Made by a program: the position numbers and the translations under genes | The notes under the pieces: model-generated | Database searches by the model: none | The model's input: the letters and a program-made list of their open reading frames with translations, nothing else | What the model was told of the DNA's origin: nothing | Part shown: in pieces, positions 16,541 through 25,037 of the stretch | Numbering within the stretch: position 1 is the stretch's first letter | How the letters are laid out: each line of letters begins with the position of its first letter | Source: Streptomyces flavochromogenes | GTDB taxonomy: Bacteria; Actinomycetota; Actinomycetes; Streptomycetales; Streptomycetaceae | Assembly: GCF_000717595.1 (NCBI RefSeq) | Contig: NZ_JNZO01000037.1 | Coordinates: forward strand, 1-64,000 | Length of the DNA stretch: 64,000 nucleotides | Direction of reading: 5' to 3'

Positions 16541-19500
16541 CCGGGCCCATGCTGCACCGGGTGCGCGACGCCCTGTCCGGCGACGGCGACCTCCTCGACG
16601 CCGAGGAGCTCCGCGACGCGCTGTGGCTCGCGGCCCGGTTGCCCCCGGCGGCGGCCACGGCGCTGGCCCGGCTGGCCCGGCCCACGGCACCCGCCGCCGA
16701 GGCGTCGACCCCGGCCGGGTCCGCCGCCGCGCCGCCCTTCCAGGGCGGGGACGAGCACCGGGACCCGCCCCCGAACGACCGCCGGAACGGGGCGGACCTC
16801 GGCGCCACGGCGGTGGGCAACGGCGCGCGTACCCCACAGGAGGAGGGGCTGCACGCAGCCCCCGTGCAGCCGAGTCAGGCCGCCTCCTCCGACCGGTCCG
16901 CGATGGCCGTACGCGCCCCGGGAATGAAGACGCTCGACGGTACGGAGCTCCTGATCGGGCGCGCCCTGCGCCCCCTGCGACAGCTCCGTCCCGACGCGTT
17001 GCGCACCGAACTCGACGTCGACGCGACAGTCTCCGCCATGGCCGAGACCGGCCTCCCCGACGCCGTGCTCCGCCCCGTGCGGACCCGCTGGCTCGACCTG
17101 GCGGTCCTCGTCGACGACGGCGTCTCGATGCTCCTGTGGCAGCGGCTCGCGAGCGAGGTCCGGGCCCTGATGGAGCGGTGCGGCGCCTTCCGGGACGTAC
17201 GCCTCCACGGCCTCGACAGCCGCTCGCCCGGCGGTCCCCGGCTGACCGGCCGCCCCTACGGCGGGCGCGGCCGGGCGCGTCCGATGTCCACGGTCCTCGA
17301 CCCCTCCGGCAACACCCTGCTCCTCGTCGTGAGCGACGGCGTCGGACGGGCCTGGCGGGACGGGACGATGCACCGGGAGCTCGACCGCGCCGCGTCGACG
17401 GGACCCGTGGCCGTCCTCCACGCGCTCCCGCCACGGCTCTGGGCGGGCTCGGGCATCGACGCGCGGCCCTGGCGCGTGACGACCCGCCGCCGGGGAGCGG
17501 CCAACCGCTCCTGGCACGTCGAAGACCCCGTCCTGCCGCCGGAACTGGCCCCCTACGACGGCGTCCCAGTCCCGGTGCTCTCCGCGGAGGGGAGCGACAT
17601 CGGCACCTGGGCCCAGCTCATCGGCTCCCACGGAGAGACCGTGGTGCTCCCGCTCCTGACCGGTCCGGACACGACTGACCCCGCCGTCGGCGCACGGGCG
17701 TTCACCCGGCCCGCCGGGTCCGCCGCGGCCGAGGACGCCGTGCTGCGGTTCAAGACCTCGGCGTCCTCGGAGGCGTACCGCCTCGCGGCACACCTGGCGG
17801 CCGTGGCGCCGCTCCCCGTCCCGGCGATGCGGCTCGTCCAGCACGCTCTGCAGCCGTCCGTCGACACGGCCCACCTGGCGGAGGTCTTCCTCGGCGGCCT
17901 CATGCACGGCGTCGACGGCTCCGCCGACCTCCCGCACCAGAAGACCTTCGACTTCACCGAGGACATCCGCACGGTTCTGCTCGGCACGGTCCCGCCCTCC
18001 GCACTGATCAGGACGGCACGGGAGGTCACGGCCCGTCTCGGCGGACTCCCGAACGCGTCGACGGGATTCCCGGCCTGGCTTCCCCACTCCGAGGGTCCCG
18101 AGCGCGTCGGGTCGGGCAGCCGCAGGCCCTTCGGCTGGGTCGACGAGACCCTTCGGCGCAGACTCGGCATCGCACCGCCGGCCCCGCCGGAACCCGAATC
18201 CGTACCCGAACCGCTCAGCCCGCATGCCGAGCTGCGGGAGCTCCCGGACGGCTTCGTTCTCGATGAGGAGCTGACAGGATGGCGCCGGCTGTCCGTCGCC
18301 GACACCCGCTTCGAAGGTGTGAACGGCCTGCCGTACGAGGTGCTCGCCGAGTACGAGGGGGGCTGGTCGGACATCGGGCTGCTCCTGGCCCACGACGGCG
18401 AGGGCCGGGTGCTCGTCATCCGCACACCAGAAGTGCGCCAACCCCGGCACGCCGTCGACCTCGTGACGACCGAAGTGACGGCGCTACAGCGGCTGAACGG
18501 TTTCTTCGCGCCGCGGCTCCTGGCCTGGGACGCCCACCGCCTCAGGCCCTGGATCGCCGTCGCATGCGCGCTGGACGATGCCTCGGAACCGGCACCCAAC
18601 CTGCATGAACTCCTAGAACAGGAGGGCCCCCTGCACCGAGCGCGCCTGCTGGAGGTAGCTCGCCAGCTCGCGGCGAGCCTGGCCAACGCCCACGAGAACG
18701 GCCTGGTCCACGGCTCGCTCACTCCCCGTCGCGTGCTGGTGGCCGGGCGCCAGATGCAGATCACCGGGTGGATGACCGCTTCCGTGGACGGCAGGACGAG
18801 CCCGCACTGGGACGCGTACGGGCCCCGCCCTCGGCACCGTGCCCCGGAGCTGATCACGCCCGGCGTCGAACCGACCCGCGAGTCCGACGTGTACGCGCTC
18901 GGTGTCATCCTCATGGACGCGGCGACGGGGGAGGGACAGGGGGACTATCTCTCCGAAACGTTGGCGCTGCCCGCCGGCTTGCTCTCCATCGAATGGGTGG
19001 CGATTCTGGAGGCGTGCACGCGGACGGAACCGGCGCACCGGCCGTCTGCGGCCAGACTGCAGCGTGCCCTCGACTTCCTCGAGTTCCAGAGGTCCGGGGG
19101 CAGCCCGCCGATGCGGGTCTCCCTCGGGTTTGATCCCGGTCTGGATCCGGTGGGGCTGGACCTGGAGAGCGAACATCGCGGCGGCCAGGGCCCCCACCTC
19201 GTGCTCTGCGGGCGTCCGGCCGAAATCCGAAGGAGCGTCCTGCGCCGCGTGCTGGATCAGCTGACGCGGCAGAACCCGACAGGTCTCGAACTGATTTGCG
19301 CTGACTACGAAGGACGCAGCGGACTCACCCGCTTCGAGGACGTCGTGCGGGGTGCCTCGTTCCTCCGCCTGCGCGGCGACGACCCGGCGCATGCCCTCTC
19401 GTTCTGCGAGAAGCTTCGACAGGAAGTTGCGAAACGCTGGAACATGCTCGGGAGGAACGTCAACGACTCGGACTTCGGGGCGCTCGCACAGGACGCGGAC

Positions 19501-19851
19501 GAGTACGGCATTCCACACGTTCTGCGGCGCCTCGTCGTCGTCGTGGACGACTTCCAGAAGGTGGCACTGGCGCGGGAAGTGGTCACGGTGCTGGGACAGG
19601 TTGCGGTGGAAGGGCCACGGCTCGGCATGCATATCATCGTCAGCACTGACGGCACGGCCGAAACCACGATCGCGCGGGTATTCGGGGGACGGCAGCCGGC
19701 GCGCATCGATCTGCGGGACCAGCGATGGGGGCACGAGCCCCTGACCGAGTCTTTGAAGGTGGAGGCGACCCTGCAGGTTCCGTCGGCGGACGGGCCGGTG
19801 TTCTTCCCCGCGGGAGTGGAGGACGGCTTCGCACCGCCGCCAGGAAACTGA
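16537..19851 (+). CDS. SAV_2336-type vWA-like, pseudokinase and degenerate FtsK-like fusion protein
   Basis: The product is 1104 residues. After a disordered Ala/Pro-rich N-terminus, residues about 183-400 match the SAV_2336 N-terminal region, a vWA-like fold with a metal-site-like LAVLVDDGVSMLLWQRL. Residues about 570-850 have a protein-kinase fold, but the catalytic loop is VHGSLTPRRVLV instead of HRDxKxxN and the DFG position reads ITGW; the APE motif (RAPELITPG) and YALGVIL segment remain. It is therefore probably a pseudokinase. Residues about 858-1088 resemble an FtsK/EccC ATPase domain (HLVLCGRPAEIRRSVLRRVL, then RRLVVVVDDFQKV) whose Walker A lacks GxxxxGKS. The Walker-B-like VVVVDD remains. 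It is the last gene of the four-gene operon, likely a scaffold or sensor for the MoxR ATPase. Confidence 0.78.
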   Translation: MTGPMLHRVRDALSGDGDLLDAEELRDALWLAARLPPAAATALARLARPTAPAAEASTPAGSAAAPPFQGGDEHRDPPPNDRRNGADLGATAVGNGARTPQEEGLHAAPVQPSQAASSDRSAMAVRAPGMKTLDGTELLIGRALRPLRQLRPDALRTELDVDATVSAMAETGLPDAVLRPVRTRWLDLAVLVDDGVSMLLWQRLASEVRALMERCGAFRDVRLHGLDSRSPGGPRLTGRPYGGRGRARPMSTVLDPSGNTLLLVVSDGVGRAWRDGTMHRELDRAASTGPVAVLHALPPRLWAGSGIDARPWRVTTRRRGAANRSWHVEDPVLPPELAPYDGVPVPVLSAEGSDIGTWAQLIGSHGETVVLPLLTGPDTTDPAVGARAFTRPAGSAAAEDAVLRFKTSASSEAYRLAAHLAAVAPLPVPAMRLVQHALQPSVDTAHLAEVFLGGLMHGVDGSADLPHQKTFDFTEDIRTVLLGTVPPSALIRTAREVTARLGGLPNASTGFPAWLPHSEGPERVGSGSRRPFGWVDETLRRRLGIAPPAPPEPESVPEPLSPHAELRELPDGFVLDEELTGWRRLSVADTRFEGVNGLPYEVLAEYEGGWSDIGLLLAHDGEGRVLVIRTPEVRQPRHAVDLVTTEVTALQRLNGFFAPRLLAWDAHRLRPWIAVACALDDASEPAPNLHELLEQEGPLHRARLLEVARQLAASLANAHENGLVHGSLTPRRVLVAGRQMQITGWMTASVDGRTSPHWDAYGPRPRHRAPELITPGVEPTRESDVYALGVILMDAATGEGQGDYLSETLALPAGLLSIEWVAILEACTRTEPAHRPSAARLQRALDFLEFQRSGGSPPMRVSLGFDPGLDPVGLDLESEHRGGQGPHLVLCGRPAEIRRSVLRRVLDQLTRQNPTGLELICADYEGRSGLTRFEDVVRGASFLRLRGDDPAHALSFCEKLRQEVAKRWNMLGRNVNDSDFGALAQDADEYGIPHVLRRLVVVVDDFQKVALAREVVTVLGQVAVEGPRLGMHIIVSTDGTAETTIARVFGGRQPARIDLRDQRWGHEPLTESLKVEATLQVPSADGPVFFPAGVEDGFAPPPGN

Positions 19852-20065
19852 TGCCGAACGTAAGACAGTCGATGATCGACCACAAGAGCCCATCCTCGTC
19901 CTTGACGCTCGGTCCTGTGCCGGGCCCGGGCCGCAGTTCGCTGTCGGGGCTGTGTGCTCAGCGTGCTCTGTTCGCGCCGGGCCTGGGCCGCGTGTCGCCC
20001 CGGACGGCCGGGGCCCGTCCGCCGGCTGCTGTCCGGGTGTAGGGCCGCCAGTGCGTGGCCGCTTG
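19852..20065. other. Intergenic stretch without a recognisable gene
   Basis: This lies between the convergent ends of the conflict operon and the HTH remnant. GC-rich inverted repeats are present but no clear terminator stem stands out. Confidence 0.3.
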
Positions 20066-20302
20066 TTAGGCGTGGGGCGCCGCGACGGTAGCCGCTGGGC
20101 TGCCGGCCCAGGGCCGTTGCCGTGGCGCTGGAGTTCGGGAGTGGCAGCGGGGGCGCGGATGGGCAGCCCGGATCCGGTGAGGCCGACGGGAGGGAGCGGA
20201 CGCTGGGGTCCAGTTCCTGGCGATGAAGTGACGGCTGGGCCCCTCGGCGTGGAGTGCGCGGACCTGCTTTCGCATTTCGTCAGTCATGGGTTGGGCGGCC
20301 AC
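20066..20302 (-). pseudogene. Truncated helix-turn-helix protein of phage or mobile-element type
   Basis: From the GTG at 20302 (GGAGGTGAGCC upstream) the peptide reads MAAQPMTDEMRKQVRALHAE, then GPSRHFIARNW. This resembles the N-terminal helix-turn-helix of small regulators common in actinobacterial phages and conjugative elements (ALHAEG...IAR). After about 30 residues the sequence becomes Pro/Arg-rich with no family resemblance, so a frameshift near 20205 is likely. The gene is 28 bp downstream of the lipoprotein gene. Confidence 0.5.
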
Positions 20303-20330
20303 GGCTCACCTCCTCGCCGAGGACGGGCCG

Positions 20331-20744
20331 TTAGGCGGTCTTGCAGAACGTTGCGCCGAGCGTCGCGTTGATGGCCTTTGCCTCGACGGTGGTTACTTCG
20401 TGGCTGCCGGTGCTGAACCTCTGCTGCGCGAGGGAGTCGACATTGTCCCCGCCGCCGTTGATCGCCGAGCACTGATTGCGCGCGTTGTCGATGGCGTTGT
20501 CGGGGTCCTCTGCGAGCGCGGGGTTGATGGTGCGCAGTGCGCCGAGGAGGGCCTCGCGCTCGGCTCCCTCGGGCTTCGGCGGGATACCGGCCGGGCGGGT
20601 GTCAAAGGACGCGGTCGCGGTCGCCGTGGACGCCTCGGCGCCGTCCTTGTATGAGGGCGTCGCGGGCGGGTTGTCGACCGTGCACGCGGTGAGGGCGAGC
20701 AGGGCGGCGGCGGTCGTGGCGATGGTGGTGGCGGTGCGGTTCAC
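20331..20744 (-). CDS. Putative secreted lipoprotein
   Basis: The 137-residue protein has a lipoprotein signal peptide: positively charged MNRT, a hydrophobic stretch TTIATTAAALLALTAC with the lipobox LTAC at about residues 17-20, then a Thr/Pro/Ala-rich linker. The mature domain (EREALLGALRTINPALAE, then NAIDNARNQCSAINGG) has a Cys and a spacing that recalls DUF732-type actinobacterial domains; a second Cys lies near the C-terminus (ATFCKTA), so a disulfide is possible. The GTG at 20744 has AGGGGGA 7 bases upstream. Function is unknown. Confidence 0.78.
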   Translation of the reverse strand: MNRTATTIATTAAALLALTACTVDNPPATPSYKDGAEASTATATASFDTRPAGIPPKPEGAEREALLGALRTINPALAEDPDNAIDNARNQCSAINGGGDNVDSLAQQRFSTGSHEVTTVEAKAINATLGATFCKTA

Positions 20745-20910
20745 GGGTTGATCCCCCTGGGCGGCGTACGGATAGGTCACCGTGTGTGACTCGTGGGACG
20801 TCCGAACGGTTGCACGCGAACGCACCGCCACTGAGGCCCCCATGTCTCTGGTCAAGGTGGCTGGGGCGGTGTCGGGTGGGTCTGGCAGGGTGGCTGTCGT
20901 GTGAGATGAC

Positions 20911-21207
20911 GTGTCTGTCCGGGGGCCGGCTGGTGAGGGCATCCGTCCGTGCGACTTCTGTGGTCATCCGGTCGTGATCGACCCGATCGACGAGTGTGGC
21001 TGCCCTGCGTGTGCCGAGGAGGCCGAGGTTCAGCCCGACGTGGCCGGCAGACACGATCCGCAAATGATCGTCACGCAGACACCCGGCGCACACCGCGAGA
21101 ACGTCTTGCAGGTGCTCCGTCAGGTCCACACGAACGCCATGAACCTGGCGAACTACCACCAGTCGACAGGGACCTGCTGCAGAGAGGTCCGCTCCTCGGC
21201 CGCGTAG
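20911..21207 (+). CDS. Small putative zinc-ribbon protein
   Basis: The 98-residue frame has strong third-position GC bias. Near its start it has two Cys pairs, CDFC and CGCPAC, spaced as in a zinc ribbon (CDFCGHPVVIDPIDECGCPAC). The C-terminal half is helical (VLQVLRQVHTNAMNLANYHQ) and ends with a CC pair. The GTG start has only a weak ribosome-binding site. I do not recognise a family; similar small Cys-pair proteins occur on actinobacterial plasmids and integrative elements. Confidence 0.45.
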   Translation: MSVRGPAGEGIRPCDFCGHPVVIDPIDECGCPACAEEAEVQPDVAGRHDPQMIVTQTPGAHRENVLQVLRQVHTNAMNLANYHQSTGTCCREVRSSAA

Positions 21208-21544
21208 TCGGCCTTCGGGCACGCGAGACGACGGGGTCGTTCGACTCGAAGCCAGGGGGCTGCTTCTCCGCGGACCGGAGCCGACCCTTGACCAAGTTCC
21301 GGGTGGCCGGTGCGGGACCGGCGTAGCCGGCGAGGTGGCCGGCGGTATGGCCGGCCTCTAGCCATCACCCTCGCCGCCCTCGGCGGCCGGCGCCCCTCGG
21401 CGGTTCTGGCGGGTGGGGGCCGATACGTGTTTGAAACATGGTTGTGGGGCGCTGGAAGCGGTGCCTGGGTCGGCCGGAAGTGTGGCCGCGTGATCGTGTG
21501 TCCGTACCCGATGTCCGGTGTACGCGATGCCGGAGGTTGTTGCC
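21208..21544. other. Intergenic region upstream of the envelope module
   Basis: No coding frame is supported. It contains GGCCGGC-rich inverted sequence near 21325-21400 and AT-richer DNA near 21420-21445 that may hold the promoter of the membrane phosphatase gene. Confidence 0.3.
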
Positions 21545-22693
21545 ATGCCGAGTACTCCCCACCGCCCCGATGCCGCCGTCCACGCGGCGCCTGCCGTTCA
21601 GGCGGGGCCGGCCGTCCACACGGGACCCACCGGCCATGCCGAACCCACCGGCCATGCGGGACCCGCTGCCAGGACGGGATCCGCCGTCCCGGCGGGCTCT
21701 GTCGACCCCAAGGCGGGGCCGTCTGACCCGGCTGATCCGCCTGGGGGCGATGCACGGTCGCGTCGTGCGGGCTGGATCCCTGCGGGGCGTAGCGACCGGT
21801 TGATCGCCGTGTCGGCGCTGTGGGGTGCGTTGCTGATGTGGCTGCACGCTCAGGTCCCGAACGGGTTCGGCCTGGGCAGTTTGCTTGAGACGTTTCTGCC
21901 ATGGGCTGGGTTGGGTGTCCCCGTGCTGCTCGCGTTCGCGGTGGTTCGGCGTTCCCGGTTCGCGGCGGTGGCCGTGGTCGTCCCCGCGGTCGCGTGGGTG
22001 TCTCTCTTCGGCGGTGTGGTCGTCGACAAGACCTCCGCCGGCGGAGACCTGGTCGTGGTCACGCACAACGTGGGCGAGGCCAACCGTGAGCCTGGGCGGA
22101 CTGCGCGTGCTCTGGCCTTGTCCGGGGCGGATGTGCTTGCTTTGGAAGAGCTGTCGTCGAAGACGGCGCCTGTGTACGAGCGTGAGCTGGCCGCGAACTT
22201 CCCGTATCACTCGGTGCACCAGGGTGTCGGGCTGTGGAGTACGTATCCGCTGCGCGACGTGGAACCGGTGCCGATCATGCCGTGGACGCGTGCGGTGCGG
22301 GCCACGGTGCACACTCCGAAAGGGCCCGTCGCTGTGTTCGCCGCTCATCTCGCGTCGGTACGAGTTTCCCCGGCCGGGGGGTTTGCCACTGCCCGCCGCA
22401 ATGAGGCGGGAAGGAACCTCGCTGAGGTCGTGCGGGCGGAGCGGCTGCCCCGGGTCGTGGTGGTGGGTGACTTCAACGGTACGGGCGAGGACACTGCGCT
22501 GAGGCCGCTGACGTCGCAGTTGCGTTCCGCGCAGGGGGAGGCGGGCGCCGGATTCGGATTCACCTGGCCGGCGTCGTTTCCGCTGGTCCGCATCGATCAG
22601 ATCTTCGTCAGGGGAGTGAGTCCCGTCTCTTCCTGGTCGCTGCCGGCCACGGGCAGTGACCACCTCCCCGTCGCGGCCTCGCTGCGGCTGTGA
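21545..22693 (+). CDS. Membrane-bound endonuclease/exonuclease/phosphatase family protein (VanJ-like)
   Basis: The 382-residue protein has a low-complexity N-terminus (repeats like TGHAEPTGHAGP), then three hydrophobic helices (about residues 85-160), then an EEP catalytic domain from about residue 170. EEP motifs are VVVTHNVGEAN, LALEEL, VVVGDFNGTGEDTA and a final GSDHLPVAASLRL. The topology resembles VanJ of Streptomyces, a membrane phosphatase that protects against glycopeptides by acting on lipid-linked phosphates outside the membrane. A two-component system and a D-Ala-D-Ala carboxypeptidase follow. The ATG at 21545 has GGAGG 8 bases upstream. EEP family membership is firm; the VanJ role is inference. 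Confidence 0.82.
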   Translation: MPSTPHRPDAAVHAAPAVQAGPAVHTGPTGHAEPTGHAGPAARTGSAVPAGSVDPKAGPSDPADPPGGDARSRRAGWIPAGRSDRLIAVSALWGALLMWLHAQVPNGFGLGSLLETFLPWAGLGVPVLLAFAVVRRSRFAAVAVVVPAVAWVSLFGGVVVDKTSAGGDLVVVTHNVGEANREPGRTARALALSGADVLALEELSSKTAPVYERELAANFPYHSVHQGVGLWSTYPLRDVEPVPIMPWTRAVRATVHTPKGPVAVFAAHLASVRVSPAGGFATARRNEAGRNLAEVVRAERLPRVVVVGDFNGTGEDTALRPLTSQLRSAQGEAGAGFGFTWPASFPLVRIDQIFVRGVSPVSSWSLPATGSDHLPVAASLRL

Positions 22694-22725
22694 CCAGTCG
22701 GCCCGGTTTGCCGGCGGCACCGTCC

Positions 22726-22796
22726 GGGCCGGCTGACTGCGCTGCCGCCGGCCGGCTGTACCGCAGGGCCGGCTGACCACACCGCCGGGCCGGCTG
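22726..22796 (+). repeat. Four direct repeats of GGCCGGCTG before the response regulator gene
   Basis: GGCCGGCTG occurs at about 22727, 22750, 22767 and 22788, with start-to-start spacings of 23, 17 and 21 bp. Three copies are preceded by an extra G. The array fills most of the 151-bp gap between the membrane phosphatase and response regulator genes. It may be a regulator-binding array, or part of a terminator. Confidence 0.55.
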
Positions 22797-22844
22797 TTTA
22801 CCATGACAGCTCAACATTTGCCCGCCCATAAGTAGATAGGTGAC

Positions 22845-23651
22845 ATGTCGGACATCCGTGTACCCGGCTCCGTCAGTGTTCTCGTTGTCGAGGACGATGC
22901 CGCCATCCGCCGCTCCGTCCAGCTTTTCCTGGAGCGCTACGGTTACGTGGTCGCGGTGGCGGAGGATGGACTGGCCGGCCTGGAGGCGTTCCGGGCCGGC
23001 GCCCATGATCTGCTGATTCTGGACGTCATGCTGCCCGAGCTCGACGGCATCGGGCTGTGTCAGCGGATCCGGGAAGAGAGCCTGGTCCCGATCTTGATGA
23101 TGTCCGCGCGTGGTGATGCCCTCGATGTCGTCGCGGGCCTGGAGGCAGGTGCCGACGACTACGTCGTCAAACCCGTCGACACCGCTGTCCTCGTCGCCCG
23201 TATCCGTATGCTGCTGCGCCGTGCGAGCTTCCAGCGACCCGAACAAGCACAGAAGCCTGCCATCCGCCCACCGGACACCGGCGCACGCGCCGACCAAGCC
23301 GGTGCGGCGACCTCGAACCAAGCCGGTGCAGTGCCCCCGGGCCAGGCCGGAGCGGCGCCCCCCAAGCTGCTGGTCTTCGGCGACGTGACCGTGAACACCA
23401 TCGGTCTGGAAGTGCACCGCGACGGCCATCCCGTCCCGCTGACCCCCACCGAACTACGCCTCCTCCTTCAGTTCGCCGCGGCACCCGGCATCGTGTTGGA
23501 TCGCCGGCGGCTGCTCCGTGATGTCTGGGACTACGGGTGGGAGGGCGACACCCGGGTCGTGGACCTGTGCGTCCTGCGCCTCCGCAAGAAGATCGGAACC
23601 GGCCGGATCGAGACGGTCCGCGGGTTCGGCTACAAACTCGTCCGTGACTGA
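22845..23651 (+). CDS. OmpR-family response regulator
   Basis: The 268-residue protein has a receiver domain with the acidic pair in VVEDD (residues 14-18), phospho-acceptor Asp60 (LLILDVMLPELDG) and Lys in DDYVVKPVD. A winged-helix DNA-binding domain (PVPLTPTELRLLLQFAAAPG through RVVDLCVLRLRKKIG and VRGFGYKL) ends the protein. The linker (about residues 128-175) has three QAGA repeats, longer than usual. The ATG at 22845 follows AGGTGAC. Its last 8 bases overlap the kinase gene. The set resembles the cell-envelope-stress CseB and VanR regulators, but the true signal cannot be read from sequence. Confidence 0.92.
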   Translation: MSDIRVPGSVSVLVVEDDAAIRRSVQLFLERYGYVVAVAEDGLAGLEAFRAGAHDLLILDVMLPELDGIGLCQRIREESLVPILMMSARGDALDVVAGLEAGADDYVVKPVDTAVLVARIRMLLRRASFQRPEQAQKPAIRPPDTGARADQAGAATSNQAGAVPPGQAGAAPPKLLVFGDVTVNTIGLEVHRDGHPVPLTPTELRLLLQFAAAPGIVLDRRRLLRDVWDYGWEGDTRVVDLCVLRLRKKIGTGRIETVRGFGYKLVRD

Positions 23652-24924
23652 GAGACGACCACGGCCCATGGCACTCTTCAACCCACGCGCCCTGCGTTGG
23701 AAGATCGCGGCCCTGACCGCGGCCGCCTGCTGCGCGGTTGCCGGGGTCATCGGCGTGCTCGTCCACCAGGCGATGTCCGAACGTGGCGACCGTACCGGCG
23801 AACAACGCGTCGCCGCCCGCCTGACCGCGGCGGAGCGCGAGTACTCCCGCACCGGCACCGCGCCTCTCGACGTCGAGATCCGCACGCCCGGACAACTGGA
23901 CGCGCCCCTGGCACGCGCGCTGGCGGCGAAGGATCCGAGGGGTCTGTACGCGACCTGGTACGACAAGAAGCCCCCCAACTGGTACTGGCTGTGGGCGGTC
24001 ATGCCCGTCGAGGGGAACCGCGTACTGGTCGCCCGGACGGACATGAGTTCCGAGGTCCGGAGCCTCCAGCTCCTGGACCGCAGCATCATCAAAGCCGTGC
24101 TGGCCGCCCTCGCGGTCATCGTGCCGCTCGCCGCCCTGGCCACCGAGCCGATCAACCGTCGGCTGCGTCACGGTTCCCGCACCGCCCGCGCCATCGCCGA
24201 CGGCGACCTCGACGCCCGGATCGGCCGCCGTGGCCGGGCCCGTGACGAGATCACCGAGATGTCGGCCGCCATGGACGTGATGGCCGAGACCCTGCAGCGC
24301 AAGCTGGAGAACGAGAGGCGTTTCACCGCGGACGTCGCCCATGAACTGCGCACCCCGCTGATGGGCCTGTCCACCGCCGCCGAACTGCTCCCGCGCGACG
24401 ACGAAGCGGCTGAACTCGTACGCGGCCGGGCCCTGGCACTGAACGCTCTGGTCGAGGACCTCCTGGAGATCTCCCGGCTCGACGCCGGGGTTGAACGGGC
24501 GCGGACTGATGTGGTGCCGTTGGGGGAGCTGGTGGCCGACGTCGTACGCCGGACCGGCTCGCAGACCCTCGTCACCCTCAGAGACGCCGCTGAGGTGGAT
24601 ACCGACCCGCGGAGGGTGGAACGGATCGTGGTCAACCTGGTGACCAACGCTCACCGTCACGGAGCAGTCCCCGTGGAGGTCACCGTCACGGGCGGGCGGA
24701 TCGTGGTGCGGGACCACGGGCCCGGTATGCCCACGGCGCTTCTTGAGGAAGGGCCGCAGCGTTTCCGTACGGGGACTTCTGCGCGGGGACGCGGTCACGG
24801 CCTGGGACTCACCATCGCGCTGGGGCAGGCCGGCGTCCTCGGAGCCCGGCTGACCTTCGCCAACGACCCCGGTGCAGGTGCGACCGCCACCCTCGACCTG
24901 TCTCCGTCCCCGTCTGAAACGTAA
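23644..24924 (+). CDS. Membrane sensor histidine kinase
   Basis: The 426-residue kinase starts at a GTG overlapping the regulator stop (GTGACTGA); an ATG at 23668 is the alternative. It has a first transmembrane helix (about residues 20-41), an extracytoplasmic domain of about 90 residues, a second helix (about 145-165), a HAMP linker and the phospho-acceptor His233 (DVAHELRTPL). The ATPase domain has an N box (NLVTNAHRHG), a G1 box (VRDHGPGMP) and a G2 region (GRGHGLGLTIA). It should phosphorylate the preceding regulator in response to an envelope signal. A short extracytoplasmic sensor with Trp and Tyr (YDKKPPNWYWLW) is its distinctive part. Confidence 0.92.
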   Translation: MTERRPRPMALFNPRALRWKIAALTAAACCAVAGVIGVLVHQAMSERGDRTGEQRVAARLTAAEREYSRTGTAPLDVEIRTPGQLDAPLARALAAKDPRGLYATWYDKKPPNWYWLWAVMPVEGNRVLVARTDMSSEVRSLQLLDRSIIKAVLAALAVIVPLAALATEPINRRLRHGSRTARAIADGDLDARIGRRGRARDEITEMSAAMDVMAETLQRKLENERRFTADVAHELRTPLMGLSTAAELLPRDDEAAELVRGRALALNALVEDLLEISRLDAGVERARTDVVPLGELVADVVRRTGSQTLVTLRDAAEVDTDPRRVERIVVNLVTNAHRHGAVPVEVTVTGGRIVVRDHGPGMPTALLEEGPQRFRTGTSARGRGHGLGLTIALGQAGVLGARLTFANDPGAGATATLDLSPSPSET

Positions 24925-25037
24925 CCGCAACAAGACCCCGTGGCGACGGAAACGGGGGCGCGCTCGGTCGGAAGTACGAGCCCTCGAAGGTGAGTTCAGG
25001 TGCCGATTCGCACCCGTCCCGCCTTTGGAGGTCTCCC

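Noticed and set aside
15335..18450. Long minus-strand open frames opposite the MoxR and SAV_2336-type genes.
   Set aside because: They have no ribosome-binding sites or motifs and the wrong codon bias; the plus-strand genes explain the region fully.
21365..22804. A 479-codon minus-strand frame opposite the EEP protein gene.
   Set aside because: It is Arg/His/Gly-rich without motifs, while the plus strand shows all EEP motifs.
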